DNA of 64,000 bases from assembly GCF_000743525.1 (NCBI RefSeq), contig NZ_JQGK01000014.1:33236-97235 (forward strand), read 5' to 3'. The stretch is from Sulfurospirillum sp. SCADC (lineage in GTDB: Bacteria > Campylobacterota > Campylobacteria > Campylobacterales > Sulfurospirillaceae). Below the pieces are notes generated by a model, which worked only from the letters and a program-made list of their open reading frames with translations, ran no database searches and was not told where the DNA came from. How positions within the stretch are numbered: the first letter of the stretch is position 1; each line of letters begins with the position of its first letter. Shown here piece by piece: positions 40,952 through 49,830 of the stretch. The translations under genes were made by a program, and so were the position numbers.

Positions 40952-42115
40952 TTAAGACATACGGCGTAAGTAAAAATAGCCGACGATCCCAGAGAAAAAG
41001 GAGCCCAATAAAATGGCTAATTTATCGGCATAATGAAATAAATCCGTATCATTGTACGCTAATGAGTTCACAAAAAGACTCATTGTAAAACCAATACCGG
41101 TGAGAATGGCTACCCCATAGAGCTGTTTAAAATTCGCACCGGTGGGTAATGAGGCAAAACCTAGTTTAATAGCCAGAAAACTAAAGCCAAAAACACCCAC
41201 TTGCTTACCCAAAAAAAGCCCTAAAATAACACCTAAAGAGACATTTGAAGCCATGGCGGAAGGAGCGAGATCTTTCAGATCCACACCTGCATTGACAAAA
41301 GCAAAAAGTGGCAAAATAAAAAAAGCGACCCAATAATGCAGGTCATGTTCCATCTCTTTAAGCATCGAAAAACGCTCACCACTGGCATTGGTCGAATACA
41401 ATGGAATACAAAATGCCAATACAACCCCCGCAATGGTGGCATGAACTCCTGATTTTAAAACGCTAATCCACAGCACAATACCGACTAAGATATAAGCGGC
41501 TTTTTTGATGACTTTGAACTGATTCAGTCCCACTAAAATAACAATGGAACCTACAGCAATGCTGATCGATACGAATGATAAATCACTCGTATAAAAAAGC
41601 GCAATAATCACAATGGCACCTAAATCATCAATAATGGCAAGTGCCATCAAAAAGATTTTTAAAGAGACAGGAACACGATTACCCAGTAAAGAGAGAATAC
41701 CCAAAGCAAACGCAATGTCGGTTGCCGTTGGAATCGCCCAACCATTCATAGCAAACGCATCTTGATGGTTGAAAAAGATAAAAATAAGCGCCGGCACAAT
41801 CATCCCACCCAATGCTGCAATAGCAGGCAAGGCTATCTGGCTTTTAGATGAAAGTTCACCTTCTAACACTTCACGTTTGACTTCAAGCCCTATTAAAAAA
41901 AAGAAAATCGCCATTAAGCCATCATTCACCCATAAAAGCAGTGGTTTCGCAATGCCAAATGTACCGATACTGATCTGAACAGGTGTATGCAGAAATTGTG
42001 TGTACGCGTTGGTTAAAAAACTGTTTTGAAGCAGCAGTGCTAAAAGTGTCACTGCAATGAGAAGAATACCAGAAGAGGACTCTTTCTTAATAAACTCTTC
42101 TATCGTTGAAAACAT
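40952..42115 (-). CDS. nhaA: Na+/H+ antiporter NhaA
   Basis: NhaA exports sodium in exchange for protons at alkaline pH. The 387-residue protein has about 12 membrane helices, the family segment FFFLIGLEVKREVLEGEL near residue 73, and the paired aspartates in IIDDLGAIVIIALFY near 162, which are the ion-binding site. A short N-terminal amphipathic helix precedes the first helix. It is a single-gene unit with a 60-bp gap to mnmE. Confidence 0.95.
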   Translation of the reverse strand: MFSTIEEFIKKESSSGILLIAVTLLALLLQNSFLTNAYTQFLHTPVQISIGTFGIAKPLLLWVNDGLMAIFFFLIGLEVKREVLEGELSSKSQIALPAIAALGGMIVPALIFIFFNHQDAFAMNGWAIPTATDIAFALGILSLLGNRVPVSLKIFLMALAIIDDLGAIVIIALFYTSDLSFVSISIAVGSIVILVGLNQFKVIKKAAYILVGIVLWISVLKSGVHATIAGVVLAFCIPLYSTNASGERFSMLKEMEHDLHYWVAFFILPLFAFVNAGVDLKDLAPSAMASNVSLGVILGLFLGKQVGVFGFSFLAIKLGFASLPTGANFKQLYGVAILTGIGFTMSLFVNSLAYNDTDLFHYADKLAILLGSFFSGIVGYFYLRRMS

Positions 42116-42178
42116 GACTACCCCTTTGTGTTGCTCTTTTTATCGTAGCATACCGAGGTAAACAGTTTATAAATAGCT

Positions 42179-43516
42179 TTATTTCCCTAGACAGAAATTA
42201 CTAAACATCTTTTCCAAAATCTCATCACGATCAAATGCTGTTGTAATCGAAGAAATGTGCTGAATCGCGGTATTAATGTGAAAAGCGAAAAGTTCTAACT
42301 CACCTTCCCCTAAAAGGGTGTAAGAGCTTTGCACATTTTCATACGTATGTTTAACGGCATCAATTTGACGTGTGGAGGTCAACATAAGGCTGTCTTCAAC
42401 CGTTGTTCGATCTAACATGGTTTGTAATTTTTGAGTCAGTTCATGGCTATCATTTTGACAGGAAAGGGCTATAAAATCTCTGTTTAAATAGTGCGTGTCA
42501 AAGTGATTGGGAAGATCGATTTTATTCAAAACCGTCACAATCTGTTTTGAATCACGATAGGTTTGAAGCAGTGCTAACATTTTTTCATCTTCATGATCAT
42601 AAGGCATACTGTTATCAAACAGTGCAATGACAATTTCAGCCTCTTCAATCGCAGCGATGGAGCGTTCAATGCCAATCTTCTCAATCGTATCGTGCGCTTG
42701 TCTAATGCCTGCTGTATCAACAATGCGCACCAAATGTGACCCAATGCGAAGCTCTTCTTCAATCGTGTCACGTGTTGTACCTGCAATGTCGCTGATGATC
42801 GCTCGATCGTAACTCAAAAGCGTGTTTAAAAGCGAACTTTTACCCACATTTGGCTTACCTACAATGGCGATTTTAAAGCCTTGCATCATACCTTGGCGTC
42901 TTTGACTACTCTCGTACGTTTTGAAAAGCTCTTTGGCTAACGTATCTAATTTAACTTTGATCTTCTCGATCATATCCAAAGGCAAATCTTCTTCAGCGTA
43001 GTCAATATTGACTTCCACAAAGGCAAGAATTTCAATCAATAATTCTCTTACATGTAAAACAAAATGACGAAGTTCACCTTTGAGCTGGCGCGTCAGCATC
43101 TTCGCCGCGTCCACACTTTTAGTCTCGATCAGGGCGGCAATCGCTTCAGCTTCAGAGAGATCAATGCGCCCATTTAAAAAGGCACGTTTGGAAAATTCTC
43201 CAGGATTCGCAAGTCGTACACCATAATGTAGCAGTGTTTCTAAGACAATTCCAGCGACCACACTACCGCCATGACATTGAAACTCCACCACATCTTCAGC
43301 CGTAAAGCTATGCGGTCCTTTAAAGTAAATGACAATCGCTTGATCAATGGCATCATCCTGTGCATCATGCAAAAATGTTAATGTCGCAAGACGGGGTTCA
43401 AAGGTTTTTTTATGGGAGAGTTTAAGTGCCAAAGACAGGGCATTAGGACCACTCACGCGAACAATCGCGATGGAACCAACCCCTGCACTGGTGGCAATAG
43501 CAGCAATCGTATCTAT
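42179..43516 (-). CDS. mnmE: tRNA modification GTPase MnmE, apparent ATA start
   Basis: MnmE, with MnmG, modifies wobble uridine in tRNA. The conserved N-terminus DTIAAIATSAGVGSIAIVRVSG is read in frame upstream of the first GTG (43456), but there is no ATG, GTG or TTG between the in-frame TAA at 43529-43531 and that GTG. The codon at the family start position is ATA (43514-43516), 7 bp after AGGA and overlapping the jag TAG as ATAG. The product would be 445 residues, the normal size. G1 is GKPNVGKS, G3 DTAG, and the C-terminal catalytic motif is CLGK. A palindrome (43048-43057) encodes LHVREL. Confidence 0.9.
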   Translation of the reverse strand: MDTIAAIATSAGVGSIAIVRVSGPNALSLALKLSHKKTFEPRLATLTFLHDAQDDAIDQAIVIYFKGPHSFTAEDVVEFQCHGGSVVAGIVLETLLHYGVRLANPGEFSKRAFLNGRIDLSEAEAIAALIETKSVDAAKMLTRQLKGELRHFVLHVRELLIEILAFVEVNIDYAEEDLPLDMIEKIKVKLDTLAKELFKTYESSQRRQGMMQGFKIAIVGKPNVGKSSLLNTLLSYDRAIISDIAGTTRDTIEEELRIGSHLVRIVDTAGIRQAHDTIEKIGIERSIAAIEEAEIVIALFDNSMPYDHEDEKMLALLQTYRDSKQIVTVLNKIDLPNHFDTHYLNRDFIALSCQNDSHELTQKLQTMLDRTTVEDSLMLTSTRQIDAVKHTYENVQSSYTLLGEGELELFAFHINTAIQHISSITTAFDRDEILEKMFSNFCLGK

Positions 43517-44487
43517 GCGTTTTTCCTGTTAAAATCATTGACGACGATAAATTTACCGCCATCTTTGCCAGATTTTATCCCCACATATTTCTCAGGGAAT
43601 TCACCACGTAACGCTTCAAGCGCAATTTTGATCAATACGCCATCTAAGATTTTGGTTTGCCCTTTGCCACTGTTTCGAATACGCTCGATCACAGGAACAA
43701 GGTACTTTTCAATCATCTCTTCTTGATTTTTCAAAAATTCGGCAATCTCAAGGCGAATATTCAATCCGTATTTAAGGTTAATCCAATTGTAAAGCAAATA
43801 CGAGAGCGCTTTATAACGATACCCCTCTTTGCCAATCAATAACGCCGCATCTTCACCGCTAAATTCGATTAAAATCGTATCATCATTGTATTTTGAGACA
43901 ACAGGATTTTCAAGTGTAAAGCAACTGTATTGAAAGAGATTGATCATCTGTACACGTACTTCATCAATCGCATCAGCAATCTCGCGTTTTTCATGGTGAA
44001 AATTTTGATCAATCGCTGTTGGAGCAATCGTATGTCGAGACTCTTTCACTGGGGCGACTTTAGGTGTTTCAACCTTTGGTTCAGCTTTGGGAGTCACCAC
44101 ACTAGGGGTCTCTTTAGGAGGAAGTGGCTCTGAGCGTTTCGGCTCGGAGAATTCACTCTTAGGAAATTCTCGATTTTTATTTTTATTGCGTCTGTTTTTA
44201 GGACGACGATTGCGATCTTTGCGCTGGTCATCATCACCGAGTGCTGTTTCGATCTCACGACTCTCTTCTTTGCGAGGAGCTACGAACTCTTTACGTTCGC
44301 GCTCTTCTCGCAAAGGTTTAGAACCTTTGCGTTGCACTTCAATGATGGCACTCTTTTTAAAAAGCCCAAGAAATCCGCTTGAGCCATTTTGAATAATATT
44401 AATCTCTAAATCGACGACCGAACAAGACAACTCACTCGCGGCTTTGGAGTAAGCTTCTTGGAGTGTTGCTGCTTCTACTTTGATCAT
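43513..44487 (-). CDS. jag: RNA-binding protein Jag/KhpB
   Basis: A 324-residue protein of the Jag family. Residues 1-50 form the Jag_N domain (MIKVEAATLQEAYSKAASEL). A long basic and Glu-rich linker (80-150, with RRPKNRRNKNKNREF) follows, then a KH domain with the loop IGKEGYRYKALSYLLYNW near 230, and a C-terminal region in place of a clear R3H motif. It binds RNA and, in other bacteria, affects cell elongation. Its ATG overlaps the yidC stop by 4 bp, and its stop overlaps the apparent ATA start of mnmE. Confidence 0.88.
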   Translation of the reverse strand: MIKVEAATLQEAYSKAASELSCSVVDLEINIIQNGSSGFLGLFKKSAIIEVQRKGSKPLREERERKEFVAPRKEESREIETALGDDDQRKDRNRRPKNRRNKNKNREFPKSEFSEPKRSEPLPPKETPSVVTPKAEPKVETPKVAPVKESRHTIAPTAIDQNFHHEKREIADAIDEVRVQMINLFQYSCFTLENPVVSKYNDDTILIEFSGEDAALLIGKEGYRYKALSYLLYNWINLKYGLNIRLEIAEFLKNQEEMIEKYLVPVIERIRNSGKGQTKILDGVLIKIALEALRGEFPEKYVGIKSGKDGGKFIVVNDFNRKNA

Positions 44488-46064
44488 TTTTCGACCTTTA
44501 TCTCTTCATGTTTTTTTGCAAAAAGTTTATTAACATAAAACTGTTGGACGATTGAGGCGACGTTATTGGTAAACCAGTAGAGTGTTAAACCTGCTGGGAA
44601 TGTAACAAAGAAGAATGTAAAAATGAGTGGTAAAAACTTCATAATCTTCTCTTGCATTGGATCAGTAAACGTTGTGGGTGTAATGCGTTGGTGTAAGAAC
44701 ATCGTAATACCCATCAAGATTGGAAGAATAAAATAAGGATCTTTAATGGCAAGATCGTTGACCCATAAAATCCACTCAGCCCCTTTAAGTTCAATTGCAT
44801 TTTGTAAAACACGGTACACCGCGAAGAAAACAGGAATTTGTAAAAGAATTGGCAAACATCCGCCCATTGGGTTAGCACCATTTTTCTTATACAATTCCAT
44901 CATATGCGTATTGAGTTTTTGCTTATCATCCCCATATTTTTTCTGTAACTCTTTCACTTTTGGCGCAAGCTCTTTGAGCTTATTCATCGAAACCATACCT
45001 TTATACGTCAAAGGATAGAGCACTAAACGAACGATAATCGTCATACCTACAATCGCCCAACCCCAGTTACCAAAAATACCATGAAGAAACGCAAGGAGAG
45101 AAAAGAGTGGTTTGGAGATAAACGTAAAGAAACCATACTCAATAACATCGGTAAGTTCTGGGTTAATGGCATGAAGCTTTAGATGCTCTTTGGGACCAAT
45201 GTAACCACTAAGTTTAAAATCGTCTCCACCTTTCACAAATAAAAGGGGATCTTTCTCTTTGCCCACAGAGACAACACTTTCTAAACCTTTGGTTAGCTCA
45301 TAAAAGAAGGTGGTGTAGTATTTGTCAGCACCCGCTACAATTTTAGCATTTGCAAAATGCTCATCACCTTTGGCACTACCATCATCAATGGTTTTAATAC
45401 TACCATCTGCCTTTTTAATCAATGCACCATGAAAGGTGTAACTGTCAACCGCAAGACTTGGACGAAAACCAGGAGAAAGGAAATACTCTTTTGGCGTTGA
45501 GAGCTTTACATGTAAATCATATCTGCCTGAAGGAAAAAAGGTAATAGTTTTTGTCACAACAACATTGCTGAGTGTTTGTGTTAAAACAATGCTACTACCA
45601 TTTTCAGTGACATCGACAGTATCTTTGTCTGCACTATACGACATAACAAAAGCATCTTCGTTAATCGCTTTGTCACTAAATCGAATTTCAAGGGGTAACA
45701 AGGCTTGAGAAGCATCGATAAGTTGAAAACGCTCACCATTGTCAGCTTTGTATTTGCCCTCTTCAAGATAAAACTTTGCAATTCTGCCCAATCTGTCGAT
45801 CTGAACCTCATACCCTGCCGCTTTAATGGTTGCAATAATCTCGTTCACTTTGCCCGAACTCATAGGTGCTGCTGCAACATCCACACTTGTTGTTACCTCA
45901 GGTGCACTCGTTGTTGTCGTAGGCGTTGCATTTTGTTCAAGTGAGGTGGTTTCCGTCAGTGGAGGATTTTTGGGGATAAAAAAATGATCATACAGTGCAA
46001 AAAATAAAAATGATAATACAGTGGCAAGAATAATGCGCACTTGAGGAGTAAGTTTATCTGTCAC
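44484..46064 (-). CDS. yidC: Membrane protein insertase YidC
   Basis: YidC inserts and folds inner-membrane proteins. The 526-residue Gram-negative form has an N-terminal helix (TVLSFLFFALYDHF), a large periplasmic domain, and the conserved core helices with NPMGGCLPILLQIPVFFAVYRVL and the LTLYWFTNNVASIVQQ segment. A palindrome (45506-45515) encodes LHVKLS in the periplasmic domain. It is 10 bp after yidD and overlaps jag by 4 bp, the standard rpmH-rnpA-yidD-yidC-jag-mnmE order. Confidence 0.96.
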   Translation of the reverse strand: MTDKLTPQVRIILATVLSFLFFALYDHFFIPKNPPLTETTSLEQNATPTTTTSAPEVTTSVDVAAAPMSSGKVNEIIATIKAAGYEVQIDRLGRIAKFYLEEGKYKADNGERFQLIDASQALLPLEIRFSDKAINEDAFVMSYSADKDTVDVTENGSSIVLTQTLSNVVVTKTITFFPSGRYDLHVKLSTPKEYFLSPGFRPSLAVDSYTFHGALIKKADGSIKTIDDGSAKGDEHFANAKIVAGADKYYTTFFYELTKGLESVVSVGKEKDPLLFVKGGDDFKLSGYIGPKEHLKLHAINPELTDVIEYGFFTFISKPLFSLLAFLHGIFGNWGWAIVGMTIIVRLVLYPLTYKGMVSMNKLKELAPKVKELQKKYGDDKQKLNTHMMELYKKNGANPMGGCLPILLQIPVFFAVYRVLQNAIELKGAEWILWVNDLAIKDPYFILPILMGITMFLHQRITPTTFTDPMQEKIMKFLPLIFTFFFVTFPAGLTLYWFTNNVASIVQQFYVNKLFAKKHEEIKVEK

Positions 46065-46074
46065 GAGATTCCCT

Positions 46075-46413
46075 TTATTTCGTTGTTTTAAAAGCTCTTA
46101 TCAGATAAAAGCTCTGCTTATCTTTTGGCACAAACCAAAAAGTGATACGATGAGTACGTGAATGTTTGAGAGAAAGAGGAAGAGGAGATGCAAATTTTTT
46201 TGTCACGACAGGGTAGTCGATTCCGCCAGCAAACAGCTGATTGCATCTCAAAATACGCATAAAACTATAAAAGATAGCTTTTAAAAAACTATTGTGTAGA
46301 AGCTGTTCTTTCGCGTATTGCGAACAGGTGGGATAATACCTACAACTTCCATAGCCAATCAGTGTAAAAAACTTCTGATAAAGCTTTATCAACAACAGTG
46401 CAAAAGATTTCAT
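46075..46413 (-). CDS. yidD: Membrane protein insertion efficiency factor YidD
   Basis: A 112-residue protein whose N-terminal 75 residues carry the YidD motif set: LIKLYQKFF, CRYYPTCSQYAKEQL and LRCNQLFAGGIDYP, with its three conserved cysteines. The C-terminal extension of about 35 residues is basic and not conserved. It assists YidC-dependent insertion. Its ATG overlaps the rnpA TGA. Confidence 0.92.
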   Translation of the reverse strand: MKSFALLLIKLYQKFFTLIGYGSCRYYPTCSQYAKEQLLHNSFLKAIFYSFMRILRCNQLFAGGIDYPVVTKKFASPLPLSLKHSRTHRITFWFVPKDKQSFYLIRAFKTTK

Positions 46414-46748
46414 TCTTTAACACAGTTTAATTTTTTCATAGACCATAGAATCCCTTTTTTGAGAGCATCGTACGGTATGTGATTAATCTTCTCTTTTGCT
46501 ACAAAAACATACACGCCATCATGTAAAGTGTGTTGAATTTCTAAAAAAATAGCCCGAAGCCTTCTTTTGGCTAAATTTCGCTTGATAGCATTACCGACTT
46601 TCTTACTTGCCGTAAAGCCAACTCTTTTTGCTGTATCGTGATTGTAAAAGACTAAAGCACCTTCATAGTGCCATTTTTTAGCATGGTTATAAACGTATGA
46701 ATACTCTCTCGTTGCCTTGAGAGTTTCATAATCTTTTAAACGGCCAAT
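46410..46748 (-). CDS. rnpA: Ribonuclease P protein component, apparent ATT start
   Basis: RnpA is the protein subunit of RNase P. The frame is open from just after a TAG (46755-46757) to the TGA at 46410-46412, and encodes [21 protein letters not shown], then [25 protein letters not shown], the family RNR-type signature. No ATG, GTG or TTG occurs before or in this region until a GTG near residue 79. The best start is ATT at 46746-46748, 9 bp after AAGG, giving 112 residues, close to the Campylobacter length. It overlaps rpmH by 13 bp. Another rare start cannot be excluded. Confidence 0.88.
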   Translation of the reverse strand: MGRLKDYETLKATREYSYVYNHAKKWHYEGALVFYNHDTAKRVGFTASKKVGNAIKRNLAKRRLRAIFLEIQHTLHDGVYVFVAKEKINHIPYDALKKGILWSMKKLNCVKE

Positions 46749-46870
46749 CTGCTTCTACCTTTAGCACGACGTGCTGCGATAACCTTACGTCCACCCTTAG
46801 TTTTCATTCTAAGTCTGAAGCCATGCGTGCGTTTTTTAGGTGTACTATGTGGCTGATACGTTCTTTTCAT
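46736..46870 (-). CDS. rpmH: 50S ribosomal protein L34
   Basis: A 44-residue basic protein, [19 protein letters not shown] at the start and ending [11 protein letters not shown], which is L34 in full. AAAGGAAC precedes the ATG at 46870. It is the first gene of the rpmH-rnpA-yidD-yidC-jag-mnmE operon. A 6-bp hairpin (AAGGTA / TACCTT, about 46893-46911) and a palindrome (46960-46969) lie in the 103-bp gap upstream. No clear -35/-10 pair was found. Confidence 0.96.
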   Translation of the reverse strand: MKRTYQPHSTPKKRTHGFRLRMKTKGGRKVIAARRAKGRSRLAV

Positions 46871-46973
46871 CAAAAGTTCCTTTACCAAAAAATAATTTTA
46901 AGGTATGGATTTTACCTTAGCTTTACTTAAAATTGCATAAGCTTCGATTAAGCCCTGCCTTACATGTAAGCCT

Positions 46974-48548
46974 TTAGCGTAACTCCATGACCATTTTTTT
47001 CAAAACTTCTTTATCTATTTTGGCTTCACTGGGACTGGTCTGTGGAAGTTTCTCTTTATAGATCATAATAGAAGGAATCATGTGGTTTGGCAAATGCTTT
47101 TTCAATTCAAACACAATCTCGTTTTTAGAAATTTCGCGTGATGCACTGTACACCATCACAATCTCTTCTTCTGTCTTTTCATTTTCAATGGAAAAAACAG
47201 CGCATTGACTGATCTGTGGCAATTTGTCGTGAACAACACTCTCGATCTCATAAGGGCTGATTCTAAAACCACTCACTTTGATCATATCATCCTTGCGGGA
47301 CACAAAGTAAAGATAGCCCTCCTCGTCTCTGTAGACAAAATCGCCACTGGCAACGACAATTTCATCGGTCAGATCACCCTCTAAATTAACCACTTTATCT
47401 AAAATTTCGATACTTTTATAGCGTTTTTGCGTATCTTCTTTGGATTTCCAATACCCTTTATAGATGTAGCCACCACGGTGAATCAACTCACCAATTTCAC
47501 GAGGCTGACACTCAAAGCCTTGCTCATTAATCACATGAATTTCAACCCCAGGAATCGGTTTACCTATCGAATTAGGGCGAATTTTAAGTTGTGCAGGATC
47601 AAGGTACGTTGAGCGAAATGCTTCGGTTAAACCGTGCATCGAGTAAAACTTAGCACGTGGGTAGCGCTCTTCAATGTCCGCAATCATTTTAGGCGTAATT
47701 TTTCCACCCGAAGAGGTGACGATACGCACATTGGCTAAAAGCTTTGCATTGGGAATGCGCTTAGGATCGCTTTCAAACATCTGCGTAATGTGAGGAGGCA
47801 TGAGTGGAAGAATAGTGATACCGTCATTGATAAGATGGTTGAAAAAGTCTGCTGGAAGCACTAAAGAGTGAAGTGCTAACGTTGCGTGATTGTAAATCGA
47901 ACAAAAGAGTTGATTCAGTCCATAATCTAAGATAAATGGCAAAGTCCCTGAGATGACATCACTCTCTTTCAGTTCGAGATAATTGGAAGCGACTCTGGCG
48001 CTATCGATAAGATTGCGGTGTGTGATGACGATGCCACGAGGAAATCCCGTCAGTCCAAAACTATAGGTAATCGCTGCATTTTTGTAGTCACCAATGTTAC
48101 ATGTAAAAGCATCACTGCAACATTTATAAATCTCTTCAAACGAGACAATGTCGCGCTCACTGGCTTCGTACGTAATGATTTTGCCCTGAAAGTTGATCTC
48201 ATCAATGCTTTTGATCTTCGATTTATCGGTTATAATACACGCTATTCCACAATCGTTGATGATGTGCTCGACTTGCTCAGGTTTGAGAAGGCGTGAAATA
48301 GGCACAAAAATATATTCTGTAGAGAGAAGTGCCAACATCGCAATAATCTGTTCACTGCTTTTATGCGAATAAATACCAATCCTTGAACCACTTGGAAGGG
48401 CAAGTTCACTGAGATAGCGCGCGATTTGATTGACCTTACGAAATACTTCGCCATAGGTTAGTTTTTTAGCACCATCAATCACTGCTACTTTATCAGGACA
48501 CGTTACTGCAGCTTTTTCAATGAGCGCACGAATACAATTTATAGACAT
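46974..48548 (-). CDS. ANL-superfamily AMP-forming ligase next to glutamate mutase
   Basis: A 524-residue adenylate-forming enzyme. The P-loop at residues 162-172 reads YSFGLTGFPRG, departing from the usual TSGTTGxPKG. Motifs MHGLTEAF, SGDFVYRDEEGYLYFVSRKDDMIKVSGFRISPYEIE and the C-terminal catalytic lysine (PSEAKIDKEVL) are intact. It resembles stand-alone acyl-CoA or acyl-ACP ligases and amino-acid adenylation domains; no carrier protein is present. It lies downstream of the glutamate mutase genes, separated by repeat copy C. A palindrome (48097-48106) encodes FTCN shortly before the P-loop. Confidence 0.85.
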   Translation of the reverse strand: MSINCIRALIEKAAVTCPDKVAVIDGAKKLTYGEVFRKVNQIARYLSELALPSGSRIGIYSHKSSEQIIAMLALLSTEYIFVPISRLLKPEQVEHIINDCGIACIITDKSKIKSIDEINFQGKIITYEASERDIVSFEEIYKCCSDAFTCNIGDYKNAAITYSFGLTGFPRGIVITHRNLIDSARVASNYLELKESDVISGTLPFILDYGLNQLFCSIYNHATLALHSLVLPADFFNHLINDGITILPLMPPHITQMFESDPKRIPNAKLLANVRIVTSSGGKITPKMIADIEERYPRAKFYSMHGLTEAFRSTYLDPAQLKIRPNSIGKPIPGVEIHVINEQGFECQPREIGELIHRGGYIYKGYWKSKEDTQKRYKSIEILDKVVNLEGDLTDEIVVASGDFVYRDEEGYLYFVSRKDDMIKVSGFRISPYEIESVVHDKLPQISQCAVFSIENEKTEEEIVMVYSASREISKNEIVFELKKHLPNHMIPSIMIYKEKLPQTSPSEAKIDKEVLKKMVMELR

Positions 48549-48587
48549 TTTGGCTCCTTTAATTCTTATTTTTTATACGAGGTAAAA

Positions 48588-48649
48588 GCAAAGCTCTTAC
48601 CTCTACGTTTGCCACTGGGGCACTAAAGCTTGCCTCTTAGGAGGCAGAA
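48588..48649 (-). repeat. 63-bp structured intergenic repeat, copy C (62 bp)
   Basis: The third copy, one base shorter than A and B. On the minus strand the hairpin is GCCTC-CTAA-GAGGC; the TAA stop of mutL lies in its loop, and the repeat start TTCTGCC encodes the last mutL residues Ser-Ala-Ser. The core GCCACTGGGGCACTAAAGCT is identical to copy A apart from one base. Confidence 0.8.
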
Positions 48650-49830
48650 TTTTCATTGTTTTCCATTCCAAGCGTCCAGATTGCGTAGTCGGAATCCATA
48701 ACAATATTGGGAATTGCATGAAGATTCATCACTTTTTTGTAGAAAAATTCTATAATCATCTCCACCTCTTCATAGGAGAGCACTTTGGTGATACCGCCTG
48801 TTAATACGATGGTATTGAGCAGTTCAAGATGCAGTGTCACATACAAAGGATGAAGTCTTGAGACTTTATACAGTACCAAAAAGATGGAAAGTTGCATCAA
48901 AATGCGTAAAGATTTCTCGCTCTCTTCTTCCAAAATATTCTCTGTCACATTCAGATACGCCAATAACTCATAGACAAACTCATTGTTTTTCGCTGCAAAA
49001 ATGAGCGTTTCGCGAGACTTAAAAACACCCAGTTTTTTAAAGACCAAACGGTCATATCCACTTTCACTCACAATGTTATCGCGTACCAAGTCACGACTGT
49101 AGTGGATGTCCGTCGTAGCCCCACCGATGTCTACTACAATGAAGGGATTAACCACTTCAAAGTTCGCATCGATGAGCGGTAACGAGCGATTCACGATGTA
49201 CGGTGTTGAGTAGATTTGATTGGCGGTTATTTCGTAAAGATGTTTGATGTCCTCTTTACCCACAATGTCCGCTTGATAGAGGTTTGTAAGGTACTCTTTG
49301 AGCTCGCCACCGTTTACATGTAACTTCTCAGTGATGATATTTCCAAGCACTTTAAGCTCTGGAATGTGCGCACTTAAAAATGACACATCTTGTTTAGTTC
49401 CCACATAAACAATATTGCTGTACTGAACATTTTTGAGGTAGTCAAACAATTTTTCATCAAACACCCCTCCAATGCCATCAATCCCACCAACAATAATCAC
49501 CACATCGACCAGCTCGCTAGGTGCTCTGCTCTCCTCTATCTTACTGTACAAAATCGTATCGATGATATTAATGCCTGAATTAAACGCTATGTTCTTAGCA
49601 AATTTCAAACTAAACGAGTTCGTAAGCCCGATAATCAGCGTACTTAAACCGCCATTGGCAGAGGAACAGATAAAAATATCCTCTTTTTGATAATTTGCAA
49701 AAATATTGCCACATTTGGTCACCAAATCATCGTAAATATCTTTCTTGAAATCCCTAAAATACTGGCTAATGCCACTTGTCTGGCAGACTTTAAAGTAGGT
49801 ACTTCCTACATCGATGAGAAGTTTACTCAT
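48637..49830 (-). CDS. mutL: Glutamate mutase accessory protein MutL/GlmL
   Basis: A 397-residue ASKHA-fold protein, unrelated to the mismatch-repair protein of the same name. It starts MSKLLIDVGSTYFKV, a phosphate-1 loop, and has a second loop VVDIGGATTDIHYSRD near residue 232 and TGGITK near 345. MutL proteins accompany glutamate mutase in clostridia and probably act as reactivase or chaperone for B12; the role is inferred. A palindrome (49314-49323) encodes LHVNGG. The gene overlaps glmE by 4 bp and its stop lies inside repeat copy C. Confidence 0.85.
   Translation of the reverse strand: MSKLLIDVGSTYFKVCQTSGISQYFRDFKKDIYDDLVTKCGNIFANYQKEDIFICSSANGGLSTLIIGLTNSFSLKFAKNIAFNSGINIIDTILYSKIEESRAPSELVDVVIIVGGIDGIGGVFDEKLFDYLKNVQYSNIVYVGTKQDVSFLSAHIPELKVLGNIITEKLHVNGGELKEYLTNLYQADIVGKEDIKHLYEITANQIYSTPYIVNRSLPLIDANFEVVNPFIVVDIGGATTDIHYSRDLVRDNIVSESGYDRLVFKKLGVFKSRETLIFAAKNNEFVYELLAYLNVTENILEEESEKSLRILMQLSIFLVLYKVSRLHPLYVTLHLELLNTIVLTGGITKVLSYEEVEMIIEFFYKKVMNLHAIPNIVMDSDYAIWTLGMENNENSAS

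Noticed and set aside
46893..46911. AAGGTA/TACCTT hairpin before rpmH as a riboswitch
   Set aside because: Only a 6-bp stem without conserved riboswitch features.
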